Made by a program: the position numbers and the translations under genes | NCBI GenBank assembly: GCA_035627615.1 | Contig: DASPLL010000026.1 | Location: forward strand, 62,001 to 126,000 | Direction: 5' to 3' | Origin: BRH-c25 sp035627615 | GTDB taxonomy: Bacteria; Bacillota; Clostridia; Lutisporales; Lutisporaceae | DNA length: 64,000 bases | The notes under the pieces: generated by a model | Told to the model about the DNA's origin: nothing | The model's database searches: none | Seen by the model: only the letters and a program-made list of their open reading frames with translations | Shown here: positions 24,713 to 33,539 of the stretch, in pieces | How the letters are laid out: every line of letters begins with the position of its first letter | How positions within the stretch are numbered: the first letter of the stretch is position 1

Positions 24713-26353
24713 TTATTCTTTATACATCTGATAGAAGTTATAGGAAAGCAGCGGGTGATATACAAAGCCTTTGACCCACGCACGCTTCGCAACGTTTGAA
24801 TCCATCAGAAGGATCCATACAACAGGTGCATCTCCGTTGATGATCTGCTGGATCTCCTTATACATAGGCTCCCTGACAGCCGCATCGGTGGTCTGGCGGG
24901 CAGTATCCAGCAGTTTGTCAACCTCTTTGTTTATGTAGAAGCACTGATTAATGGAGCCGATCTGCTTAGAACCATAGCTGGCATTCAGCACATCATCGGG
25001 ATCCATATAGTCAGGATAAAAGCCGGAGACAAACATATCCGAAGCTGTGTCGGGAGCGGCCAGCATGTCTTTTATAGTAGCCCAGGCCAATACTTGTATA
25101 TCAACCTGTATTCCGATCTCCTTCATATTCTGCTGGAACAGCTCTGCAATACGCTTATATTCATCCGCACCGGTCTCTACCTGAATTGTGAATTTCAGGT
25201 CCTTGCCGCCGGGGTAGCCTGCTTCGTCCAGTAATGCCTTGGCCTTTTCCACATCCGTATCATAGGGGACTATGCTGCTGTCATGGGCCCACATGCCCTG
25301 GGGAAGCGGTCCCTGCATCTTGGTACCCATATTATTGTATATGGAAATTGCATCCTTGTAATTGAAGGCATAAGCTATAGCCTGGCGTACCAGCTTGTTT
25401 TTAAGGGCGCCTCTCTGGTTGTTAAGCCAGATTCCCAGCAGATTGAGGGTATTATGCTGCTCCAAAGCCAGGTCTTTGTTCGCCGACATGGTTGTGAGAG
25501 CATCACGGGGAACACTTTCAGCAAAATCGGCATCGCCGTTTTCCAGCATCAGGCGCTGGGTGTTGGACTCGGGAGTGGTTTTGAAAATAATCTTTGAGAC
25601 ATGCTTACCATCCCAGCCTCCCCAGTATTCATCGAACTTATCCATTGTAAAGTCCTGCCCTATATTCCATGCAGTCTGCCTGTAGGGTCCTGTCCCTGCC
25701 ATATTCTGCTTCAGCCAGTCCTTTGCCAGATCACCGTTCACTTCATGCCCGGTGATGGCCTTGGGGCTTATTATTGCAGGACCGGCCGGCTGGGCAAGGG
25801 CATGCAGGAAGGGTACAAAAGGATAGGCGAGGGTGAATCTGGCAGTGTTTTCATCAACTGCCTCTACCTTGGTGATCATGTCAAACATCCAGGCAGGCCC
25901 CTCATTGATCTTCAGCATTCTTTCAAAGCTTGCCTTGACAGCTTCGGCATTGAATGGTTCACCATCGTGGAATTTCACGCCTTTTCTCAGGTGGAATACC
26001 CATATCTTGCCGTTATCCTGGGATTCCCAGCTCTCGGCCAGCATTGGCTTTATCTGGCTCCCTCCCTGCTCATAGGTAACAAGCCCTTCATAAGCCTGGC
26101 TTGTTACGACCAGGGATTCAGGATCATAAGCAATAGCAGGGTCTACGGTACTTGGCTGCTCGGTAGTTGCATAAATCATGGTGTCAGGATTCTTGACTGC
26201 AGGAGCGGTCACGGCAGCGGCTGGCGCCGCTTCACCGGCAGCCGGGGCTGCCTCCTGGTTCGCTTTGTTGGCAGCCGGAGCACATCCGGTTATTGAAGCA
26301 AGCACCAGGATAATAACCAACAGAACGGACAATAGAGATCTGCTTTTTTTCAA
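24713..26353 (-). CDS. Peptide/nickel-type ABC transporter binding lipoprotein (SBP_bac_5)
   Basis: 546 aa. Lipoprotein signal with lipobox ITGC, an Ala/Pro/Glu-rich linker to about residue 55, then a family 5 extracellular solute-binding domain (TTEQPSTVDPAIAYDPES, AESWESQDNGKIWVFHLRKGVKFHDGEPFNAEAVKASFERML, GTGPYRQTAW, RQAIAYAFNYKDAI). A TTG at 26353 follows AAGGGG. Family members bind di- or oligopeptides, nickel, haem or opines. The ligand here is unknown, although an M20 peptidase lies just upstream. First gene of the transporter operon. Confidence 0.9.
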   Translation of the reverse strand: MKKSRSLLSVLLVIILVLASITGCAPAANKANQEAAPAAGEAAPAAAVTAPAVKNPDTMIYATTEQPSTVDPAIAYDPESLVVTSQAYEGLVTYEQGGSQIKPMLAESWESQDNGKIWVFHLRKGVKFHDGEPFNAEAVKASFERMLKINEGPAWMFDMITKVEAVDENTARFTLAYPFVPFLHALAQPAGPAIISPKAITGHEVNGDLAKDWLKQNMAGTGPYRQTAWNIGQDFTMDKFDEYWGGWDGKHVSKIIFKTTPESNTQRLMLENGDADFAESVPRDALTTMSANKDLALEQHNTLNLLGIWLNNQRGALKNKLVRQAIAYAFNYKDAISIYNNMGTKMQGPLPQGMWAHDSSIVPYDTDVEKAKALLDEAGYPGGKDLKFTIQVETGADEYKRIAELFQQNMKEIGIQVDIQVLAWATIKDMLAAPDTASDMFVSGFYPDYMDPDDVLNASYGSKQIGSINQCFYINKEVDKLLDTARQTTDAAVREPMYKEIQQIINGDAPVVWILLMDSNVAKRAWVKGFVYHPLLSYNFYQMYKE

Positions 26354-26587
26354 CTTAATTCATCCCCTTCTCATTTTTTCTATAATGGATCACCGCAGGC
26401 TATGCAATATCCCTCCTTTTCCTTATTTTTCTCATCATACTTGCACCACTTCGTTTGTGCCATTTCATATATCATCAGCTATTATCCTCACTTCAGGTAA
26501 CATTTGCAGCATCATTATTCCATTTATATGCAGGCCTGTACTTGCATATGTGTCTTTCCTATTTGTAGGAATCCACTGCAAATAAAG
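26354..26587. other. Upstream region of the peptide transporter operon
   Basis: About 230 nt without a gene between the binding-protein start and the terminator of the peptidase gene. The operon's promoter must lie here, but I see no convincing -35/-10 pair and no riboswitch or T-box signature. An AAGGAGGGATATTGCATAG segment on the minus strand (26399-26418) looks like an RBS but leads to no usable frame. Confidence 0.4.
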
Positions 26588-26623
26588 AAGCACCTCATGT
26601 TATTCCACTAACATGAAGTGCTT
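26588..26623 (-). terminator. Terminator of the M20 peptidase gene
   Basis: 15-bp stem (26588-26602 with 26609-26623, one mismatch or G-U) and a six-base loop, followed on the minus strand by CTTTATTT. It separates the peptidase gene from the transporter operon, so the two are not simply one transcript. Confidence 0.75.
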
Positions 26624-26689
26624 TGATTAAAGATATATGTCTGGTTATATACTGTCCCCTGCCGAATGGGCAGAATTAACCTGATTGTT

Positions 26690-28324
26690 TTAGGCAAACA
26701 GACGGTTTATTGCGTATTCATACAAATCGGGGATAACATCGAAAGAGAAGGATATATTCAGCCTCTCAGTGTATTTGTGTACGTCTTTGCCATAAGGTCC
26801 TAGTACAAAGCCCGGTATATCCAGCACCTTCAGGCTTTCCACAGGCAGCTTGTAAAACCTTCCGGCACCAGGCATATTTTCATAGACCTCATCAATTGGA
26901 CAATTCTCTTCCAGGCCGGTGTAGCTCAAATCGCATATGCCGGTATAATAGTAGGCCTTTTCAAAGGGCTCATTGTGCTTTGATGCGGCATATTCCATAA
27001 TATCCTCTATAGCATCCAGCACATGACGGTTTTTTGCCGTGCTTTCCTCAGGAAAGCGGCTGGGATAATAAGGTGGAATGAAGGAGATGACGATCATCGG
27101 CCTTTTTTCCGGATACCTGTCCATAGTTTCCTTTAAGATATATACCGCTTTGGTTTGAATGTCAAGTCCGCAACGGTCCCATTCCTCGATTTTACTGTCC
27201 AGGTAGCTGTCAAATTCCAGGCCGTAATGTTCCTTTACCCTGTCATAAAGCTCTTTATAGGTAATGACATACGGACTTGCCTCAAATCTGTCCACTGTCT
27301 GGCCGTACTTTTCCTCATAGGACCTGTGTCTGGCTTCAAGCTCCTTAAGCACATTGGAAAAAGCCTGCAAAGCCAGCTTCTTAAGCTCACTCAGCAAGCG
27401 CTCAGTATCATTGCCCAGAGTTACAACATTATAGTAAGCTGCCGCATACAAGGCCGTCTGAACCGAGTACAATGTCTTAAGGTCCACCTGCCTAAGGCAG
27501 ATCGGCGGAGGTGTTGCCACCCCTTTACTGTACTCGCATAGTCCGGTATTCAGATTCAAAAGCTTGTTGACCTCGGAAGACATTAGCGTAGGATCAATAC
27601 CAGCAAAGGGTTCACTTACATGAGTCTCTTTTCCTGCAAAGAAAAACATGGGCATGATCTTGCCGGAAGCCCCATAATGGATGTATCTCATTTTATCACC
27701 GGCATTTTTGGGGGCATAACACTCAGTAAGCATTACTGCTGTGAATTCATACCCTTCATTCTCCTGCAGACCAGACAGATACTCTGCCGCGCCCAGCATT
27801 CCTTCCGAATTGGTCTCTTCCGACGGCACCGAAAGGAAAAGAAGGTTGCCTTTAAAGTCATTTCTCCGGGAGTACTCCCTCAGAAGCTCAATGCAAAGTG
27901 CCAGACCGAATTTCATATCCGCCGTGCCGCGTCCGAAAATCCAGTCACCGGACCGGAGATCTGCTGCCGAATCCTCATCCAGCTTCAGCTCCTGTATCCT
28001 TCCTGCCAGCTCCGCCGGATTGAAGGCATATGGCTTCAGATGCCCATATTCTTCTACATCCACTACATCATGATGGCCTGTCAGGATCACAGTCTTCCTG
28101 CTCCCGGGATCCATCCGGAGCAGCGCGGATACAAAGCTTCGGTTGTACGGATCCTGCTCCAGCCTGATCATTCTGAGGTTTTCCTTATGCTCACTGAAAT
28201 AAGGTATCTCTGCCGTCAGCTCATAAACTCTTTTAGCTGTGAGCTCCTCACTTTCAGTGCCGGAGATTCCCGGCACCTCAACCAGCTTCAGCAAGGTATT
28301 CATCAGGTCTTCCTTTCTTATCAT
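26690..28324 (-). CDS. M20-family peptidase, RocB-like
   Basis: About 544 aa, cytoplasmic. Zinc-peptidase motifs of the M20 clan: GHHDVVDVE (first His/Asp), GRGTADMKFGLA (bridging Asp), PSEETNSEGM (Glu). Length and the C-terminal half match the RocB group (so-called arginine utilization protein) rather than ordinary 400-aa dipeptidases. The reaction of RocB proteins is not well established; hydrolysis of an N-acyl amino acid or peptide is the likely chemistry. The ATG at 28324 follows AAAGGGTG; an upstream GTG at 28366 is less likely. The adjacent peptide importer suggests work on imported peptides (inference). Confidence 0.8.
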   Translation of the reverse strand: MIRKEDLMNTLLKLVEVPGISGTESEELTAKRVYELTAEIPYFSEHKENLRMIRLEQDPYNRSFVSALLRMDPGSRKTVILTGHHDVVDVEEYGHLKPYAFNPAELAGRIQELKLDEDSAADLRSGDWIFGRGTADMKFGLALCIELLREYSRRNDFKGNLLFLSVPSEETNSEGMLGAAEYLSGLQENEGYEFTAVMLTECYAPKNAGDKMRYIHYGASGKIMPMFFFAGKETHVSEPFAGIDPTLMSSEVNKLLNLNTGLCEYSKGVATPPPICLRQVDLKTLYSVQTALYAAAYYNVVTLGNDTERLLSELKKLALQAFSNVLKELEARHRSYEEKYGQTVDRFEASPYVITYKELYDRVKEHYGLEFDSYLDSKIEEWDRCGLDIQTKAVYILKETMDRYPEKRPMIVISFIPPYYPSRFPEESTAKNRHVLDAIEDIMEYAASKHNEPFEKAYYYTGICDLSYTGLEENCPIDEVYENMPGAGRFYKLPVESLKVLDIPGFVLGPYGKDVHKYTERLNISFSFDVIPDLYEYAINRLFA

Positions 28325-28396
28325 GCTGCTATCACCCTTTCTATTCATAAGTGCCGGTGAAACCACCCATTCACTTGATTGAATGCATATCCAAGA

Positions 28397-28939
28397 CTAA
28401 CTATTCCTCAGCACCGTGATAAACCCGTCAAGTATCTCGTGACTTATTTTAAAGCCTTTACCCAGATAAAACTTCAATGCATTGTCGTTCCCGTTTGATA
28501 CAAAGATAAACAGGTCATCTATTGACTCAAATGAATTCAGCCAATCCATGGACTTTTCAAATAAAACGCTGCCAATACCGGTATTCCGGTAATCCTCTTT
28601 TATAAAGAACTGCGAAAGACAGCCTACATCATCACCTTTTACAGAATCAAAATCAAAGAAGGCATCACATTGTAAGGTGGCAAAACCGCCGGAATAGGTC
28701 TCCTTTGGCGCAATAGTGCTGTACGCATATCCGACTATTTCATTTTCATCTTTTGCTGCCACTATGTAATTGGCTTTAGAACTCTTGACTGCAGGAACCA
28801 TTCTTGTTTCAAAGCACATACCGTCAAAAAACTCAGGATGGATATATGCCCTGGATTTTTGGTATGTCATTAAGTCATTGCACAGATCCTTGATGATAAC
28901 AATATTATCCTCCAAAACGACTTCATAATGAATACTCAT
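28397..28939 (-). CDS. GNAT-family N-acetyltransferase
   Basis: About 180 aa. GNAT fold with motif A visible as LSQFFIKEDYRNTGIGSVLFEKSMDWL (acetyl-CoA pyrophosphate loop RNTGIG) and a later NGNDNALKFYLGKGFKISHEIL. N-terminal strands are conserved in spacing. The ATG at 28939 is preferred over an upstream in-frame ATG at 28957 because GGGAAG lies between. The substrate is unknown. It precedes the M20 peptidase with a 72-nt gap, possibly the same transcript. Confidence 0.8.
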   Translation of the reverse strand: MSIHYEVVLEDNIVIIKDLCNDLMTYQKSRAYIHPEFFDGMCFETRMVPAVKSSKANYIVAAKDENEIVGYAYSTIAPKETYSGGFATLQCDAFFDFDSVKGDDVGCLSQFFIKEDYRNTGIGSVLFEKSMDWLNSFESIDDLFIFVSNGNDNALKFYLGKGFKISHEILDGFITVLRNS

Positions 28940-28978
28940 TTTTGTCTTCCCTTCCAAAAAAAATTGAAAAATATGTTT

Positions 28979-28990
28979 GATTGATCAATC
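28979..28990. promoter_or_regulatory. Palindrome upstream of the GNAT gene
   Basis: GATTGATCAATC, a perfect 12-bp palindrome 40 nt upstream of the start codon. It resembles a small repressor operator, but no cognate regulator is adjacent. Confidence 0.3.
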
Positions 28991-29155
28991 GGCTTTGATA
29001 TCATTATATCAGTAAGAATTATTATGACAAGTATAATGAAAAACATAAATGATCAGGATGCAGTGGAATAGCTTTCCCCAAGAGCATCCTTCTGTCCCCC
29101 CAAATTTACGTTCTCAGGCTCAAGGCTTAAAAGTTTTTGCTATATAGTAACAAAT

Positions 29156-29191
29156 ATACCCTATCATGCTAATAATAGCATGATAGGGTAT
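29156..29191. terminator. Terminator of the betaine reductase operon
   Basis: Perfect 15-bp stem (29156-29170 with 29177-29191) and a six-base loop. On the minus strand it follows the BCCT gene and precedes TATTTG; on + it is followed by TATATTTCT. It ends the 9-kb trxB-to-BCCT unit. Confidence 0.75.
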
Positions 29192-29215
29192 TATATTTCT
29201 ACTTATTTCCTTATT

Positions 29216-30718
29216 CTATTTCTTGTCCGTTGCTTGGCGCTTAGTCCCAAACTCTTCATTCAAAGCTTTGACAAGTGCAATACATGCCACTACCATAACA
29301 ATGGCGAAGGGGAATGCTGCTGCTATTGATGCTGTTTGAAGTGCCTTCAAGCCACCTGCAATCAATAATGCAAATGCCAGTAAAGCCTGCACAAAGCCCC
29401 AGAGAATTTTCTTCCCGTTTGTGGGGTTCAAATCCCCATGTTGTGACATCATACCAAGTACAAAAGTTGCAGAATTTGCCGAGGTTATGAAGAAGGTTCC
29501 GAGCAGGACTATGGCAATCAGAGATATTATGTAGCCAAGGGGATATTGATTCATAACTATAAAGAATGCAGTCTCAGTGACTTTTGTAGCTTCTGCTGCT
29601 ATTTCTGCACCCAGGTTTATACCCAGTGCCCCAAAAACTGCGAACCATATAAAGGATGCAAGGGATGGCGCCAGTATAACACCTATCACAAATTCCTTTA
29701 TAGTTCTTCCCTTTGATATTCTGGCAATGAAGGTACCGACAAATGGTGCCCATGCAATCCACCAAGCCCAGTAAAATATCGTCCATCCGCCGATCCAGCC
29801 GTTGTCGCCAAAGGCTTCAATATGGAAGCTGTCATAGATAAACTGGTCGAAATACATTCCGATACCGTTCGTGAGGGAGTTTATCATTTTTATCTTAGGC
29901 CCTACTATAATAGAAAGAACCAATATAGCAAATGCGAAAACAAGATTTGTATCGGATAAAAGCTTTATACCTTTTTCTATACCGCTTACAGCGGTCCATA
30001 TGTATATCACCGTTATTACTGATATTATCCCGAGCTGCACTATAGTTGTAGTCGGAAGGCCGAACATATAATTAAGTCCGCTGTTGATCTGCAGTGTTCC
30101 TATTCCAAGGGAGGTAGCAACACCGGCGACTGTAGCAAATATCGCCAGTATATCAATACTCTTACCGATAGGACCATTGACACCCTTTTCACCGATAAGC
30201 GGTGTGAATATACTGCTGATAAGCCCGGGGGCATTTTTTCTGAATTGGAAATATCCCAGTGCAAGTCCTATTACGGCATAGTTGGCCCAGGGGTGGAAGC
30301 CCCAATGGAAGAAGGACTGCTTTATCGCAAAATTGGCGGCTTGCACTGTTGCCCCTTCCATACCGAGAGGGCTCAAATAATGGCTCAGAGGTTCTGCTAC
30401 TCCCCAGAATACCAGCCCGATACCCATCCCGGAGCCAAAAAGCATACCGAACCATGAAATATTACTGAATTCAGGTACAGAGTCATCAGACCCGAGCTTT
30501 ATTTTCCCGAACCTGGAAAAAGCAAGATAAACACAAAAAGCTACGAACAGAAACATTGACATCAAATATAACCAACCGAATTTGTCTACCAGGAAGTTAA
30601 ACAGTCCGTTTGCAGCACTTCCAAAGCCGGCTGGGGCGAGTATGCCCCAACCAACAATTGCAAATACCACTACCAAGGAAATATAATATACTTTATTATC
30701 TTTTTTAATTTCCTTCAT
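29216..30718 (-). CDS. BCCT-family glycine betaine transporter
   Basis: About 500 aa with twelve expected transmembrane segments. BCCT hallmarks: GSGMGIGLVFWGVAEPLSHY, HWGFHPWANYAVIGLALGYFQFRK and the Trp-rich substrate box YWAWWIAWAPFVGTFIARISKGR. Family members import betaine, choline or carnitine with Na+ or H+, or exchange substrate for product. The ATG at 30718 with AGAGG eight bases upstream is preferred over 30739, which would abut the grdH stop. Last gene of the betaine reductase operon, 20 nt after grdH, so it probably supplies glycine betaine to the reductase. Confidence 0.92.
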   Translation of the reverse strand: MKEIKKDNKVYYISLVVVFAIVGWGILAPAGFGSAANGLFNFLVDKFGWLYLMSMFLFVAFCVYLAFSRFGKIKLGSDDSVPEFSNISWFGMLFGSGMGIGLVFWGVAEPLSHYLSPLGMEGATVQAANFAIKQSFFHWGFHPWANYAVIGLALGYFQFRKNAPGLISSIFTPLIGEKGVNGPIGKSIDILAIFATVAGVATSLGIGTLQINSGLNYMFGLPTTTIVQLGIISVITVIYIWTAVSGIEKGIKLLSDTNLVFAFAILVLSIIVGPKIKMINSLTNGIGMYFDQFIYDSFHIEAFGDNGWIGGWTIFYWAWWIAWAPFVGTFIARISKGRTIKEFVIGVILAPSLASFIWFAVFGALGINLGAEIAAEATKVTETAFFIVMNQYPLGYIISLIAIVLLGTFFITSANSATFVLGMMSQHGDLNPTNGKKILWGFVQALLAFALLIAGGLKALQTASIAAAFPFAIVMVVACIALVKALNEEFGTKRQATDKK

Positions 30719-30738
30719 ATGGTATACCTCTCCATTCA

Positions 30739-32061
30739 TTATATTTTTACTTTGAATACGGTTTGTTCCTTTATGTCTGTTGTCAATGCGTCTATTGCTA
30801 CACCGACCCTGTGGTAACGAAGCTTGAACTGAACTTCTTTCGGAGTGCTTGGATCACCCAGCGGGTAAGGTATGGATATAGTAGGAACCATCCTGTTTGC
30901 ACCTACTGTTTTTGCAACCGGTATCAGATTGGCCATCTGTACAATAGTCAGCCCGGCATTTTCAATTTCTTTAGTCATCGTTGCACCGCAACGTGTACAG
31001 GTGCCTCAGGTTGAAGTGAGTATAACTGCTTTAACACCATCTGCTATAAGCTCCGCAGCAATCTCCCTTCCCATTCTTGCAGCTTCTGCCTGGGTTGTTC
31101 CGGTTCCGACAGTCGCATAGAAATACTTGTAAACGCCTCCGATTCTTCCCTCTTTCTCATATGTGCGAAGCGCATCCAGAGGAAGGACAACATCTGGATC
31201 GGCATTGGCCGCTGCAGGGTCATAGCCTGCATGGATTGTCATAAACTCCCCGTCTACCAGGTCATGGAGCTTGGATATGTCGTACTTGCCCCATTTTGTT
31301 GCTGAAGCTGATTGGATTCTGTCCGGGTTTCCTACTGGAACGATACCCCCTGAAGTCACTAAAGCAACCTGGATTTTGCTTAATTCGGCGGTTGATATTG
31401 CAGGAGCTATCGGCACCAGATCCGATGGAGGTATCGGAAGCTCACTTACGAACCTCTCCCCTTTTACCTTTTTCAGAAGCATATCAATCACTCTGTCTGC
31501 CGCATTTACAGGAGGATCTAAGAATACCTGCTTTCTTATCCCTCTTCCATAGTAGCCTTCCTCTTCTGCAGAAAGCAGCTCTTCACCGTTAAGCAGCTTC
31601 TTCCCGAAGCCCGCTATTGCTGCGACATCATTTCTCATAGCTGCAGCACTGGCTCCACCCTTGAATATATACATCTGCTTCCTGAACATATCAACACCCG
31701 GATTCTCTTCATTCATTGAAGTGATGACAGGAACATTGAACTTCTCTTTAACAGCCTTGCATATATTGCCGCAGGCACTACCGTATCTTCCAGCCCGGAA
31801 TGCCGGTCCCGCAAAGAATATGTCAAATTTCTTGCCTTCAAGAAAGCCGAGTATTGTTTTTATAGCCTCATCCTGCCTGGAACCCATGAAGTTGTCACCG
31901 CAGATAATTGTATGTGTGACTTCATAGCCTTCACCCAGCTGCTTCTGCAGTTCGATAGCAGGACCTACCAGCCCTTCTCTGATTTCCGGCTCAAAGTCTG
32001 CTTTTTCTTCTCCACCGATTTGACCGAAGAACTGATTTATGTACAAAATAGCCTTTTTCAT
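30739..32061 (-). CDS. grdH: Betaine reductase component B selenoprotein subunit (in-frame UGA = selenocysteine)
   Basis: 440 aa when the UGA at 31006-31008 is read as selenocysteine (residue 352). Before it lie YINQFFGQIGGEEKADFEPE and a long GrdB/F/H-like body ending AVILTST. After it the frame continues GTCTRCGATMTKEIENAG, giving the U-x-x-C-x-x-C redox site of the family, then IGANR-type and IPYPLGDPS segments. With GrdI it binds betaine and passes a carboxymethyl group to GrdA, releasing trimethylamine. The ATG at 32061 follows GGAGGT; the upstream GTG overlaps that site. Betaine rather than sarcosine or glycine is inferred from the BCCT gene. A conventional gene caller would split this into two proteins. 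Confidence 0.92.
30979..30993 (-). promoter_or_regulatory. Candidate bacterial SECIS hairpin in grdH
   Basis: On the mRNA strand a perfect 6-bp stem CGUUGC/GCAACG closes a GGU loop. It starts 12 nt after the UGA codon. Bacterial SECIS elements lie at about this distance and have a G/U-containing apical loop recognised by SelB. Recognition is inferred, not shown. Confidence 0.6.
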
Positions 32062-32076
32062 CCTAAACACACCTCC

Positions 32077-33402
32077 TTAAAACTCTTTCATTGTCTTTGT
32101 CGACCAGCCTACAGCCATATCACCGCAGAACATGGCATTATTCTCCATAATGATTGATCCGTCCGCTCTGACGGAAGATCCCAGAATAGCATCGTTGCTC
32201 CAGCCTCCGGACAAACCGTCTCTTGCCAGAGATTCAAGTTCTCCTATTACCGTTTCCATAGGAGGCAGTTCAATCATTTCCGAAACATTGCCTGTCGATA
32301 CTATGGCATTGGCTTTCACATCCAGAGCGACCAGCGGCTGCGATGCTCCGTCCCTTCCTGTACATTCATTGGTAAGGCCTATTGTCTTTACTCCGGCATC
32401 CTCAAGTGCAACTATACATGCAATGAAGTCCGCATCAGGATTTCCATAACCCTCTTCAGCTACTATTGCTGAATCGGCGCCCAGAGTTTTTGCTATCTGA
32501 GCAACATATAAGGCTGCTCTTTGCTTTTGCTCAAGCGCAACATTGAGGTTTGACATTATAACACCAAGGAAATTTATTGTTTTTCCATGCTCCTTATATA
32601 ACTGCTTTATCATAGGGAAGTTCTGAAAATCATAAGTTGACCATTTGGATGAACACGGCATGAATGAACCGGAGATCATAGCCCCATCCAATACCTCATT
32701 AGGATGCATGAAGGTCGGAAGCATTCTGTTGCAATCCCATCCATAGGCCAGATCATTGTATCCCAGTTCTTCCATCTGCGACTGGGGCTGCAGGACAAGG
32801 ACAACACTCGGAAGTGAATTGACATTTGCCGGTCTTTTGGTTACAGGCTCCAATTCATAGGTTTCTACTTTTTCAGGTTTCATGTTTTCAACACATTTGC
32901 CCACATATTCAGCAAGCCTCATTCCTGCCCATCTCAGTGCATGATTCTTTTTCTGCTGCTCGTTCTTTTCAAAATCCTCATCTGTATCGCCTACCAGAAC
33001 TAGATTCTTCAGTTGAGAGTAATAAGTGTATTTGGCACCTTCGCCTCCCATGTCTATAAGACCGTCCTGGAAGCCTCCCCAATGCCTGCCTACTACAAGT
33101 ATGCTGCAATCCTTCAAAGCATGTATCTTTCCTTCTCCAGCCTGCATCAATTCACCGGTGACTCCGGGAAATACAGGACCACCGCCTATTCTGCACCTTG
33201 CTTCGATCGCTTCCTTGACAGGCACCAGACGGACCATATCCCCCGGCTTCACAATAACAAGCTCTGCTTCAGTAATATGTTCGTCCTCAAATACAACATC
33301 AAGTGCTTCTTTTTTGTTAATAGTCAGCAACCCATCCGAATACTCTGTCTTGTCGCCAAAAACGATGTCTTTCACATAGAAATTACCGATTTCAAGTTTC
33401 AT
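32077..33402 (-). CDS. grdI: Betaine reductase component B proprotein subunit (GrdE/G/I family)
   Basis: 441 aa, the proprotein partner of GrdH. Recognisable are the MKLEIGNFYVKDIVFG start, GGPVFPGVTG, LVVGRHWGGFQDGLIDMGGEG, MHPNEVLDGAMISGSFMPC and GLTNECTGRDG. In this family the precursor cleaves itself at an internal Cys to give two subunits, the larger carrying a pyruvoyl-type carbonyl that forms a Schiff base with the substrate amine. Cys250, in the segment after NEVLDGAMISG, is the likely site by position; I cannot prove it. The ATG at 33402 has GAGGAG seven bases upstream. It lies 15 nt before grdH and 137 nt after grdD. Confidence 0.9.
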   Translation of the reverse strand: MKLEIGNFYVKDIVFGDKTEYSDGLLTINKKEALDVVFEDEHITEAELVIVKPGDMVRLVPVKEAIEARCRIGGGPVFPGVTGELMQAGEGKIHALKDCSILVVGRHWGGFQDGLIDMGGEGAKYTYYSQLKNLVLVGDTDEDFEKNEQQKKNHALRWAGMRLAEYVGKCVENMKPEKVETYELEPVTKRPANVNSLPSVVLVLQPQSQMEELGYNDLAYGWDCNRMLPTFMHPNEVLDGAMISGSFMPCSSKWSTYDFQNFPMIKQLYKEHGKTINFLGVIMSNLNVALEQKQRAALYVAQIAKTLGADSAIVAEEGYGNPDADFIACIVALEDAGVKTIGLTNECTGRDGASQPLVALDVKANAIVSTGNVSEMIELPPMETVIGELESLARDGLSGGWSNDAILGSSVRADGSIIMENNAMFCGDMAVGWSTKTMKEF

Positions 33403-33539
33403 TTCTACACTCCTCTCATCTTTGTTTTTAGAGAAACAACAAAACTTTGTTATTTTTCTAACTAATTAAATTTTATCACATATTTGTTTATTTTGTATAC
33501 TCGTTTTTATTGTAATCGTGTTTATATTTTCGACTTTCT

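Noticed and set aside
26354..26587. Riboswitch or T-box leader upstream of the peptide transporter
   Set aside because: No specifier or antiterminator motifs, no U-tract hairpin and no recognised aptamer core.
31006..31008. Premature stop making grdH a pseudogene
   Set aside because: The stop is UGA at the exact selenocysteine position of the family, the frame continues with conserved sequence, and a SECIS-like hairpin follows.
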